Below, in pieces: positions 1 to 5,808 of a DNA stretch of 8,809 nucleotides. The stretch spans positions 1-8,809 of the forward strand of contig DASXZO010000103.1 of NCBI GenBank assembly GCA_036501845.1. The letters are read 5' to 3'. Each line of letters opens with the position of its first letter. Position 1 is the first letter of the stretch. The position numbers and the translations under genes were made by a program. The notes beneath the pieces are model-generated. The model was not told the origin of the DNA, searched no databases, and saw only the letters and a list, made by a program, of their open reading frames with translations. The DNA is from JBBREP01 sp036501845 (GTDB taxonomy: Bacteria; Actinomycetota; Acidimicrobiia; IMCC26256; PALSA-610).

Positions 1-1
1 G

Positions 2-298
2 GACTTCACGATCACGCTCGACGTGACGAACGCCGGACCCACTCCGGCAACGTTCGACGCGGCGACGCACGGCCTGTTCACGCTGCTCGACGAGTACCCG
101 AGTTCGGGCGCGCCCGATCCGCCGCAGCACTCGCTGTCGTCGAGCGTGACGAACTCCAATGTCGCGGGCAACGCCACGCATCGGGTCGTGATGACGTTCG
201 CCGGCCTACCTGCCCACGCGAAGAACCCCGTGCTCTGGTTCCACGGCCACCTGCTGTCGGGAACTCAGGACGCGAGCGTGTGGTTCAGCGGCGTCTAG
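2..298 (+). CDS. C-terminal part of a probably exported beta-sandwich protein (5' end outside window)
   Basis: The frame is open from base 2 to a TAG at 296-298, so this is the last 98 residues of a protein that starts before the window. An ATG-type start near base 23 exists but the frame runs on upstream of it, so I treat the gene as truncated by the window edge. The fragment is rich in Thr, Ser, Ala and Pro. It begins with a strand-like stretch (FTITLDVTNAG) and ends with alternating hydrophobic strands (HRVVMTFAGL, NPVLWFHGHL, DASVWFSGV). That pattern suits an Ig-like or DUF4352-like domain of extracytoplasmic actinobacterial proteins, in which the 'V.V.N.G' strand is common. No cysteine, membrane segment or sorting signal follows. 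Export is inferred from composition only, since the N terminus is not visible. A hairpin starts 15 bp after the stop. Confidence 0.6.
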   Translation, partial: DFTITLDVTNAGPTPATFDAATHGLFTLLDEYPSSGAPDPPQHSLSSSVTNSNVAGNATHRVVMTFAGLPAHAKNPVLWFHGHLLSGTQDASVWFSGV

Positions 299-312
299 CC
301 CGACACGCGACT

Positions 313-362
313 GCGCGCACTGCACGATGCGGCGTGAACGGCGCGTGGCGTTCAGTGCGCGC
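313..362. terminator. Perfect 10-bp inverted repeat after the first gene, possible terminator
   Basis: GCGCGCACTG at 313-322 is matched exactly by CAGTGCGCGC at 353-362, with a 30-base GC-rich spacer. It lies 15 bp after the stop of the first gene and covers the stop codon (352-354) of the possible small minus-strand ORF. There is no T-run on either side, so it is not a classical rho-independent terminator, but GC-rich hairpins without U-tracts are common terminator candidates in Actinobacteria. The long spacer weakens the case. Confidence 0.35.
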
Positions 363-564
363 GCGGTGACGCAACCGTCGCGTCGTCGTCCGAAGAAACG
401 GGACGGCGCGACGACTCGAACACGACTTCGACGAACGCGGCAAGTAGTTCGGCGGGCATCGCTTCGCCACTGACAGCGTCGGAGAGGAGCGGGGAGGCTG
501 GATCCACGAGGCCGGACGATACCGATCGACCGGCCGAACCACCAGTCCGATAGCGGTCGTTCAC
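352..564 (-). CDS. Possible small hypothetical protein (70 aa), uncertain
   Basis: This minus-strand frame starts at a GTG (562-564) and ends at TGA (352-354). It fills most of the otherwise empty 299-634 stretch. I do not recognise the product. The predicted protein is Ser- and Asp-containing, with a short hydrophobic helix-like centre (MPAELLAAFVEVVFES, about residues 36-51) and an acidic then basic tail. Third codon positions in the second half are mostly G or C, as in the neighbours, which mildly supports real coding. Against it: the GTG start has only a weak GGGTGA upstream, there is no TANNNT box, and an overlapping minus-strand frame (542-285) is also open. If real, it would be convergent with the first gene and divergent from the hydrolase at 635. 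Confidence 0.28.
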   Translation of the reverse strand: MNDRYRTGGSAGRSVSSGLVDPASPLLSDAVSGEAMPAELLAAFVEVVFESSRRPVSSDDDATVASPRAH

Positions 565-590
565 ACGACGTTCACCCGCGCCCGCGCGGA

Positions 591-605
591 CACCCCCACG
601 GGGTG
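591..605. promoter_or_regulatory. Hyphenated palindrome in front of the hydrolase gene, operator-like
   Basis: CACCCC (591-596) and GGGGTG (600-605) form a perfect 6-bp inverted repeat around a 3-base centre. Its centre lies about 37 bp before the ATG at 635. If the mRNA is leaderless, the palindrome covers the -35 region, where a repressor would act. A further TCACCC at 572-577 also matches GGGTGA at 601-606. The regulator is unknown, and short GC palindromes can arise by chance in DNA this GC-rich. Confidence 0.3.
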
Positions 606-622
606 ATCCACAACCCTGTCAG

Positions 623-628
623 TAATCT
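623..628 (+). promoter_or_regulatory. Candidate -10 box of a leaderless promoter for the hydrolase gene
   Basis: TAATCT fits the TANNNT pattern and ends 6 nt before the ATG at 635, so transcription would begin at or next to the start codon. No Shine-Dalgarno sequence is visible before this ATG, which fits a leaderless mRNA. I see no convincing -35 hexamer. Confidence 0.45.
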
Positions 629-634
629 CGTCAG

Positions 635-1906
635 ATGCCCGACATGCTCGACCGCTCGGCCCGGATCATCGAGGGAAACGAGCGGCTCGAGATGCGGGGG
701 CTGCTCAACGTCGGTGCCGGTGACGTGGCCGAAGTGGCAGAAAACGTCGCATTGGTCGAGAGTTTTTCGAACGTCGTCGCCTTCGCCACCGGCGACGGGC
801 TGACAGTGTTCGACGTGTCGCATGAGCTGTTCGCGCCGAATGCGCTGGGGGCGCTGCGGCGTTGGTCGCCGGCGCCGGTGCGCACCGCGGTGTACACGCA
901 CGGGCACGTCGACCATGTGACCGGGGCGAACGTGTTCGACGCCGACGCCGAGCGGGCCGGCGCCCCGGCCATCCGTTACGTGGGCCATGAGTCGGTGCCG
1001 CTTCGTTTCGATCGCTACAAGCTCACGAACGGTTACAACGGTGTGATTAACCAGCGGCAGTTCCGCTTGCCCGAGCCGTTGTTCCCGAGCGAGTTCCGTT
1101 ACCCCGACGAGGTATACGCCACCGCGCACACGCTCGACGCCGGCGACACCGCGTTCGAACTGCACCACGCGCGGGGCGAGACCGACGACCACACGTGGGC
1201 CTGGGTGCCGTCGCATCGCGCCTTGTGTGTGGGCGATCTGTTCATCTGGCAGTTCCCGAACGCGGGAAACCCGCAGAAGGTGCAGCGTTACGCGTGGGAT
1301 TGGGCGGTGGCGCTGCGGGCGATGGCCGCGCTCGACGCCGAGCTCCTACTGCCTGCGCACGGCCCGGCCATCGGCGGCGCGCAGCATGTGCGCCAGGTGC
1401 TCACCGACACCGCCGACGCGCTCGAGAGTCTGCACGCCCAGACGCTCGAGCTCATGAACGCCGGCGCGCGCCTCGACGACGTCGTGCACTCCGTGCGCCT
1501 CCCCGATCGCCTCGCCGCGCTGCCCTACTTGCAACCCACCTACGACGAGCCCGAGTTCGTAGTGCGCAACCTGTGGCGTTTGTACGGCGGCTGGTACGAC
1601 GGCAACCCCGCGCACCTCAAGCCCGCGTCCGACGTCGCGATCGCGCGCGAGACCGCGGCGCTCGCGGGCGGCGCCGACCGTCTCGCGGCGCGCGCCGAGG
1701 AAGTGGCCGCCGACGGCGATCTCCGGCTCGCATGCCACCTCGCCGAGATGGCGGCGCTCGCCGCACCCGACGATCGTCGCGTCCACGAGGTGCGCGCGGC
1801 TGTGTACGAAGCGCGCCGCGACGCAGAGACATCGTTCATGGCGAGCGGTATCTACCGTTCGGCCGCGCTCGACTCGCAGGCGCGCGTGCACGAGCTCGAC
1901 GGCTGA
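635..1906 (+). CDS. Metallo-beta-lactamase-fold hydrolase, short alkyl-sulfatase type
   Basis: A 423-residue protein of the alkyl-sulfatase branch of the metallo-beta-lactamase fold, which hydrolyses sulfate esters such as alkyl sulfates at a two-zinc site. The THGHVDH motif gives ligands H89, H91, D93 and H94. GETDDH (residues 181-186, E182) and VGD (199-201, D201) sit where this family has its two acidic ligands; the second is usually Glu, and here it appears to be Asp. PAHGP (H242) supplies the late His. Residues from about 285 to the end, including LYGGWYDGNPAHLKP (316-330), match the alkyl-sulfatase dimerisation domain, whose hallmark is 'GW(F/Y)DGNPA'. No signal peptide is present, so a cytoplasmic location is likely. 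The classical enzymes are about 650 residues long and end in an SCP2-like domain, which is missing here. The first ATG is chosen because a TANNNT box lies 6 nt upstream; ATG 644 is an alternative. The fold is certain; the substrate is not. Confidence 0.88.
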   Translation: MPDMLDRSARIIEGNERLEMRGLLNVGAGDVAEVAENVALVESFSNVVAFATGDGLTVFDVSHELFAPNALGALRRWSPAPVRTAVYTHGHVDHVTGANVFDADAERAGAPAIRYVGHESVPLRFDRYKLTNGYNGVINQRQFRLPEPLFPSEFRYPDEVYATAHTLDAGDTAFELHHARGETDDHTWAWVPSHRALCVGDLFIWQFPNAGNPQKVQRYAWDWAVALRAMAALDAELLLPAHGPAIGGAQHVRQVLTDTADALESLHAQTLELMNAGARLDDVVHSVRLPDRLAALPYLQPTYDEPEFVVRNLWRLYGGWYDGNPAHLKPASDVAIARETAALAGGADRLAARAEEVAADGDLRLACHLAEMAALAAPDDRRVHEVRAAVYEARRDAETSFMASGIYRSAALDSQARVHELDG

Positions 1907-1945
1907 ACTCGACCATACGAGCCCGGGCAACCGAGCTGCACCAAG

Positions 1946-1975
1946 TCGACTCCCGTCGCGCCGTCTCGTTATGGT
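1946..1975 (+). promoter_or_regulatory. Candidate leaderless promoter of the Gfo/Idh/MocA gene
   Basis: The -10 box TATGGT (1970-1975) ends 6 nt before the ATG at 1982. An upstream TCGACT (1946-1951, four of six matches to TTGACA) lies 18 bp before it. The ATG has no Shine-Dalgarno sequence. The rest of the 75-bp gap after the hydrolase shows no clear terminator, so read-through from the hydrolase gene remains possible. Confidence 0.5.
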
Positions 1976-1981
1976 CTGGCG

Positions 1982-3124
1982 ATGGACCGCGTTCGCATCG
2001 GAGTGCTCGGCACCGGCAACATCGCACCGCTCAACGTCGCGGGCTATCTCGAACATCCACAGTGCGACGTGGTCGCAGTGTGCGACACGCGGGTGGAGAA
2101 GGCGAACGCCGCGGCGGAGTCGTGGGGCGCGCCGAAGGTGTACACCGACCTCGACAAGTTCCTCGCCGACGACGACATCGACGCGGTCGAAGTGCTCACG
2201 CCCACGATGCTGCACAAAGAGCACGTGGTGTCGGCGTTGCAGGCCGGCAAGCACGTGTCGTGCCAGAAGCCGATCGCCAACACCGTGTCGGACGGGCGCG
2301 CGATGACAGCCGCGGCGCAGGCCGCGGGCAAAACCTTGCGTATCGCCGAGTGCAACTTCGGTTACCCGCCGCTCGTGAAGGCGAAGGAACTGATCCGCGC
2401 GGGTGCGATCGGCCACCCCACGATGTGCCGCATCAAGACCGTGGTGGCCGATACGAGCACCGAGTTCCAGAACAACCTGGACCCGGCCGGCTACGCCTGG
2501 CGTTTCAACGCCCAGAGCCCGGGCGGGCACCTGTTCGACGACAACGTGCACAAGTACGGCACGGGGATCTGGTTGTTCGACGAAGTCGACATCACGAGCG
2601 TGCAGGCCATCGTGCGGCAAGGTCCTCTGTTCTTCGAGCCCATGACCGCGATCTGGGAGTACGAACGCCAGAGCCTGCTCGGCATGATGGAGGTCTCATA
2701 CGCGCCGCGCATGCACATCCGCAGCAGCTTCTACGGCGCCGACGAATTCTTCGAGATCCAGGGCACCGACGGCTTCATCTGGGTGACCCGCTGCACCGGC
2801 GAGATGCTCGACCTCGCACCGCTCATCGTGTTCCATCCCGACGGCACGCAGACCGCGTACTCGAACCTCGAGTCGAACTGGCTCGAGGGTTTCAAGCGGT
2901 CGTCGAAGAGCTTCATCGACGCTCTGCTCGAAGGTCGCTCCGATCCGGAGATGACGCCCGAGATGGCGATCAAGACCTTGCAGTTCGCGTTCGCCGTCTA
3001 CCAGGCGAGCATCGATCGTGCACCCGTCGACCCCCGCACGATCTCCGAGTCGGTATCACCCCCGTGGTGGCCGCCCGACCTCTCGAACTTCGTCAACGAC
3101 ATCAACGAATATGGAACGAGATAG
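1982..3124 (+). CDS. Gfo/Idh/MocA-family NAD(P)-dependent oxidoreductase
   Basis: A 380-residue oxidoreductase, the usual length for this family, whose members oxidise or reduce sugars, inositols and related polyols. The N terminus is a Rossmann fold with the dinucleotide loop GVLGTGNI (residues 7-14). It is followed by VCDTR (33-37) at the end of the second strand, and CQKPIAN (94-100) with the conserved Lys-Pro pair (K96, P97) that is usually EKP. The second domain has GGHLFDDNVH (181-190), which corresponds to the family motif GG...D.G.H and places D186 and H190 in the active site; the usual Gly is Asn here. The C-terminal domain is the expected alpha/beta sheet (ITSVQAIVRQ, LGMMEVSYAP, EIQGTDGFIW), followed by a Pro/Trp-rich tail (PPWWPPD, 360-366). 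No signal peptide is present. The substrate cannot be named from sequence. A promoter directly upstream suggests an independent unit. Confidence 0.88.
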   Translation: MDRVRIGVLGTGNIAPLNVAGYLEHPQCDVVAVCDTRVEKANAAAESWGAPKVYTDLDKFLADDDIDAVEVLTPTMLHKEHVVSALQAGKHVSCQKPIANTVSDGRAMTAAAQAAGKTLRIAECNFGYPPLVKAKELIRAGAIGHPTMCRIKTVVADTSTEFQNNLDPAGYAWRFNAQSPGGHLFDDNVHKYGTGIWLFDEVDITSVQAIVRQGPLFFEPMTAIWEYERQSLLGMMEVSYAPRMHIRSSFYGADEFFEIQGTDGFIWVTRCTGEMLDLAPLIVFHPDGTQTAYSNLESNWLEGFKRSSKSFIDALLEGRSDPEMTPEMAIKTLQFAFAVYQASIDRAPVDPRTISESVSPPWWPPDLSNFVNDINEYGTR

Positions 3125-3133
3125 TGCGCTAAT

Positions 3134-3171
3134 ACTGCCTTCGCTCCGCTGCGGCGGCGAGTGAAGTCAGT
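3134..3171. terminator. Bidirectional hairpin between convergent oxidoreductase and DUF3499 genes
   Basis: The arms 3134-3146 and 3159-3171 pair at 12 of 13 positions (ACTG-c-CTTCGCTC against GAGTGAAG-t-CAGT), with one G-U pair, one mismatch and a 12-base loop. The hairpin begins 9 bp after the oxidoreductase stop and contains the stop codon of the DUF3499 gene (3167-3169), so it can serve both convergent transcripts. There is no long T-run, but the leftward side is locally AT-richer (TATTAG). Confidence 0.6.
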
Positions 3172-3676
3172 CGTCGTCGGCGGTCGTGGCGGCAGGTGCG
3201 GGTTCCGACGGGCGCGCTTGGTTGAACGCGCGTGAGAGCAGCGGTGTCGACACGTCGAGCACGCCGTCGAGATCGTCTTCAGATGCGTTGCGCGGCAGCC
3301 ATGCGGGTTGCGCAGGATGCACCGGCGGCGCGGGCTGGGCCGCTTCGAGCGGCTCCATCGTCGGCTGGTCGACGCGGCTGCGCCGGCGCGCCGCCGAACG
3401 CTTGGGCGCGGCCTTGGCTTGCGGTGGCGTGGGAGTCGCGGCCGGCGCCGCGGCGCCCACTGTGACCGACGCCGGCTCGGGTCGCGGCGGTCGACGGTCG
3501 ACGCGGTCCCATCCACGCGGCGGGCTCATCAGGTCGGCATGACGCGTGCAGAGGTCGCCGGCGCGCGGAGCGCCGTCGGCGATGGCGTCCAGCCACACCA
3601 CGCAGTTGGTGGCGTCGAAGCTGAAGGTGACGGTGGCGACGCTGCTGCATCCTGGGCGTCCGCACTGCCGTCGCAT
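3167..3676 (-). CDS. DUF3499-family zinc-finger-like protein
   Basis: A 169-residue protein. Its first 60 residues match the actinobacterial DUF3499 family: MRRQCGRPGC at the start, DLCTRHADLM (41-50) and PPRGWDRVD (52-60). C5, C10, C43 and H46 are placed like a small Cys/His metal site. The molecular function of the family is not known to me. From residue 61 onward the chain is low-complexity, rich in Pro, Ala, Arg and Ser, and ends in an acidic tail (DDD), so it is probably disordered. I choose the ATG at 3674-3676 because the family begins with MRR and a TANNNT box lies just upstream. A start at 3712 would add 12 residues with no ribosome-binding site. The gene is divergent from the VOC-thrB-SDR operon, with a gap of about 60 bp holding both promoters. 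Confidence 0.82.
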   Translation of the reverse strand: MRRQCGRPGCSSVATVTFSFDATNCVVWLDAIADGAPRAGDLCTRHADLMSPPRGWDRVDRRPPRPEPASVTVGAAAPAATPTPPQAKAAPKRSAARRRSRVDQPTMEPLEAAQPAPPVHPAQPAWLPRNASEDDLDGVLDVSTPLLSRAFNQARPSEPAPAATTADDD

Positions 3677-3684
3677 AACACCCA

Positions 3685-3690
3685 AAACTA
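3685..3690 (-). promoter_or_regulatory. Candidate -10 box of a leaderless promoter for the DUF3499 gene
   Basis: On the minus strand TAGTTT (3690 to 3685) fits TANNNT and ends 8 nt before the ATG at 3676. It is among the few AT-rich spots in this divergent gap. No Shine-Dalgarno sequence precedes the ATG. The promoter for the rightward operon must also be here or just downstream, but I could not identify it. Confidence 0.42.
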
Positions 3691-3738
3691 CCCGAGTCGA
3701 GCGCGGGGCCATCGCACCGCCGCGCGAGGATGCTCGGC

Positions 3739-4191
3739 GTGCCGGATCGGGTCGTGTTCAACCATGTCGGCCAGTGCGTGAGCGACCTGGCGCGCTCACG
3801 CCGCTTCTACACGGAACTGCTCGGCTTCGAGCTCTGGCGTGAGATCAGCCCGCCCGACGGCGCCACCGCGAAGCTGCTCGGCCTCTCGGAACCGCTCGGG
3901 CTCACCGCCTGCTACCTGCAGCGCGACGGCCTGGTGCTCGAGCTGCTGCACTTCGGCGCGCGGCCGGCGAAGCCCCAGGTGGCGCCGCGCTCGATGGACG
4001 AGCTCGGGCTCACCCACATCTCGGTGTCGTGCGACATCGCCGACATCTGCGCACGCATCGCCGATTACGGCGGCCAGGTGCTGTCGGACACCAACATCGC
4101 CAACGCGGTGTTCGTGCGCGACCCCGACGGACAGCTCGTCGAGCTGCTGCCACTGGCCTACGCAGACGCCTTCGCGCCACCGGCTGGGTGA
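3739..4191 (+). CDS. VOC-superfamily (glyoxalase/bleomycin-resistance/dioxygenase fold) protein
   Basis: A 150-residue protein made of two beta-alpha-beta-beta-beta modules. The first holds FNHVGQCVSD (7-16) and RRFYTELLGF (21-30); the second holds LTHISVSC (91-98) and FVRDPDGQLVEL (125-136). H9, E68, H93 and E135 stand at the four classical metal positions, so a divalent-metal enzyme is likely. Family members include glyoxalase I, methylmalonyl-CoA epimerase, dioxygenases and thiol transferases, and I cannot tell which applies. I prefer the GTG at 3739, since CGAGGA (3725-3730) lies 8 nt upstream of it. The ATG at 3730 would overlap that site and add only three residues. The stop TGA (4189-4191) shares a base with the thrB start, so the two genes are translationally coupled. 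This is the first gene of a three-gene operon. Confidence 0.85.
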   Translation: MPDRVVFNHVGQCVSDLARSRRFYTELLGFELWREISPPDGATAKLLGLSEPLGLTACYLQRDGLVLELLHFGARPAKPQVAPRSMDELGLTHISVSCDIADICARIADYGGQVLSDTNIANAVFVRDPDGQLVELLPLAYADAFAPPAG

Positions 4192-5030
4192 TGCGGCCAT
4201 TCCGGGTTCGGGTGCCGGCGTCGTCAGCGAATCTCGGCGCCGGGTTCGACACGCTCGGCTTGGCGCTCTCGCTCTATCTCGACCTGCGGGTCGGTGACGC
4301 GGTGCCCGAGGACGATGACGCCGGGCCCGCGTGGACGGCCGACGAACACCATCTTGCGATCCGCACGTTCCGGGCCGCGGGTGGCGACGGACCCGTCGCC
4401 GCCCGCGCTCAGTTCGCCGGCGGCCGCGGCCTCGGCTTCTCCGGCGCCGCGCGAGTGGCCGGTGTGTTCGCCGCCGCGACACAGCGCGGCGTACCGATCG
4501 GCGAAGCGCGAGCCGTTGCGGCCGAACGTGCAAGCGAGCTCGAGTCGCACGGCGACAACGCGTCGGCGTCGGCCCTCGGCGGCCTGGTCGCGGTCGCGGG
4601 AACCCGTGCGGTGCGGGTACCCGTATGCGTTGCGAACGCGGTCGTGGTGTGGATTCCCGACGCCGAAACGTCGACCAAGGCGTCGCGCTCGCTGCTGCCC
4701 GAGACCGTTTCGTTCGCCGACGCCGTGTTCAACGTGAGCCGCGCGGCCTTGTTCGTGGCCGCGATGGCCGCGGGCGACATCGACGCGCTGCGCGTCGCCA
4801 CGCAAGATCGCCTGCATCAACAGCACCGTCTGGAACGCGCACCGGAGTCGGGCCAGGCGCTGCGCACACTCGAAAGTGCGGGTGCGTGGTGCGCGTGGCT
4901 TTCGGGCTCGGGCCCCACCGTCGCGGCGCTCTGCGCGCCGGGCGACGCGGCACAACTCGTGGCCGCGCTCCCGCCCGGCGGGCGTGGCATCGTGTGCTCG
5001 ATCGACGACGAAGGAGTGCGGATCACGTGA
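4191..5030 (+). CDS. thrB: Homoserine kinase (GHMP kinase family)
   Basis: Phosphorylates L-homoserine with ATP to O-phospho-homoserine, the step before threonine synthase; cytoplasmic. The 279-residue chain has the three GHMP motifs. Motif 1 is PASSANLGAGFDTLG (9-23). Motif 2, the ATP loop, is GRGLGFSGAARVAG (78-91). Motif 3 is LSGSGPTVAAL (237-247). ThrB-specific stretches are also present: ESHGDN (118-123; usually EGHPDN), STKASRSLLPETVSFADAVFNVSR split over 161-184, and DRLHQQHR (206-213). Motif 2 is odd, because most ThrB proteins read GLGSSAA and this one has Phe and Gly in place of one Ser and one Ala. The protein is also slightly shorter than the usual 290-320. The ATG overlaps the VOC stop by one base; a GTG just before it (4188) is an equally possible start. 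No other threonine gene lies in this window. A different GHMP substrate is possible but less likely. Confidence 0.85.
   Translation: MRPFRVRVPASSANLGAGFDTLGLALSLYLDLRVGDAVPEDDDAGPAWTADEHHLAIRTFRAAGGDGPVAARAQFAGGRGLGFSGAARVAGVFAAATQRGVPIGEARAVAAERASELESHGDNASASALGGLVAVAGTRAVRVPVCVANAVVVWIPDAETSTKASRSLLPETVSFADAVFNVSRAALFVAAMAAGDIDALRVATQDRLHQQHRLERAPESGQALRTLESAGAWCAWLSGSGPTVAALCAPGDAAQLVAALPPGGRGIVCSIDDEGVRIT
5011..5016 (+). promoter_or_regulatory. Shine-Dalgarno sequence for the overlapping SDR gene
   Basis: AAGGAG inside the end of thrB lies 10 nt before the GTG at 5027. It fixes the SDR start, which overlaps the thrB stop by four bases (GTGA). Confidence 0.65.
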
Positions 5031-5785
5031 AGATCGAAGGAAAGCACGTGGTGGTCACCGGCGCGGCAAGCGGTATTGGCGCCGCGCTCGCGGCGCGGTT
5101 CCACAGCGAGGGCGCGCGTGCCGTCGTGGGCGCCGACCTGCGCACCGACGGCATTCCCGCCGACGACGCGGTGGTGTGCGACGTGACACACGACGACGAT
5201 CTGCGCGCGCTCGTCGATGGCGCTGAGCAACGCCATGGTCCGATCGACTTGTTCTGCAGCAACGCCGGCATCCTCGGCGGCTTCGGTGCCATCGAGCTGC
5301 CCGACGACGAATGGCAGCGCGTGATCGACGTGAACCTCATGGCGCACATCCGCGTGGCACGCCATCTCGTGCCGCGCATGCTCGAACGGGGCGAGGGCTA
5401 CCTGTTGCAGACCGCGTCGGCCGCGGGCCTGCTCACGCAGATCGGCCTGGCGCCGTATGCCGTCACGAAGCACGCCGCGGTGGCGTTCGCCGAATGGATC
5501 GCGATCACGTACGGCGACCGCGGCATCAAGGTGTCGGTGCTGTGCCCCCAAGCGGTTCGCACCGGGATGACGGCCGGCACCGAGAGCGGCGGCGTCGCGG
5601 GGGTCGACGGCATGCTCGAACCCGACGCGGTCGCCGACGCGGTGGTCGCCGGGCTCGACGACGAACGCTTCCTCATTCTCCCGCATCCCGAGGTTGCGCA
5701 GTACTTCCAACGCAAAGCGACCGACTACGACCGCTGGCTCGGCGGCATGCGCCGCCTCCAGTCGCGCTTCCCGATGGGGCTCTGA
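5027..5785 (+). CDS. Short-chain dehydrogenase/reductase (classical SDR)
   Basis: A 252-residue classical SDR, the family's standard length, acting on an unidentified alcohol or ketone. The cofactor loop is TGAASGIG (11-18), and D37 at the end of the second strand suggests NAD(H) rather than NADP(H). SNAG (78-81) follows. The catalytic tetrad is visible as N103 (DVNL), S131 (TASAAG), Y144 and K148 (YAVTK). The C-terminal stretch LILPHPEVAQYF and YDRWLGGMRRLQ (from about 216) is typical of a group of actinobacterial SDRs of mostly unknown substrate. The GTG start is supported by AAGGAG 10 nt upstream and a four-base overlap with the thrB stop, so it is the last gene of the VOC-thrB-SDR operon. 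Its stop codon lies in a hairpin shared with the convergent ridA. Confidence 0.9.
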   Translation: MKIEGKHVVVTGAASGIGAALAARFHSEGARAVVGADLRTDGIPADDAVVCDVTHDDDLRALVDGAEQRHGPIDLFCSNAGILGGFGAIELPDDEWQRVIDVNLMAHIRVARHLVPRMLERGEGYLLQTASAAGLLTQIGLAPYAVTKHAAVAFAEWIAITYGDRGIKVSVLCPQAVRTGMTAGTESGGVAGVDGMLEPDAVADAVVAGLDDERFLILPHPEVAQYFQRKATDYDRWLGGMRRLQSRFPMGL

Positions 5786-5808
5786 AGGCGCGCTCGGATC
5801 GCGCTCAG
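5782..5808. terminator. Compact hairpin containing both stop codons of convergent SDR and ridA
   Basis: CTGA (5782-5785) pairs with TCAG (5805-5808), and GCGCG (5788-5792) pairs with CGCGC (5800-5804). The left arm has a two-base AG bulge and the loop is 7 bases. The SDR stop (TGA 5783-5785) pairs with the ridA stop on the other strand (5805-5807). The genes are only 19 bp apart, so this is the one place for a shared terminator. No T-run follows. Confidence 0.45.

Noticed and set aside
285..542. A second minus-strand frame in the 299-634 gap (85 residues)
   Set aside because: It is very Arg-rich, begins at a poor start and overlaps the end of the first gene. The 564-352 frame has more protein-like composition.
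1907..1981. Possible terminator between the hydrolase and oxidoreductase genes
   Set aside because: Only short, imperfect GCTCG/CGAGC matches; no convincing stem.
1346..2620. A 424-residue open frame antisense to the hydrolase and oxidoreductase genes
   Set aside because: His/Arg/Val-rich composition with no domain pattern; it lies opposite two real genes.
1195..3132. A 645-residue open frame on the plus strand across the hydrolase and oxidoreductase genes
   Set aside because: It is Arg/Ala/Gly-rich nonsense in the alternative frame of two well-recognised genes. Long shadow frames are expected at this GC content.
4331..5026. Upstream extension of the SDR frame through thrB
   Set aside because: The extension is Arg-rich and is the shadow frame of thrB. 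The GTG at 5027 with AAGGAG upstream and the TGAASGIG motif near the N terminus fix the real start.
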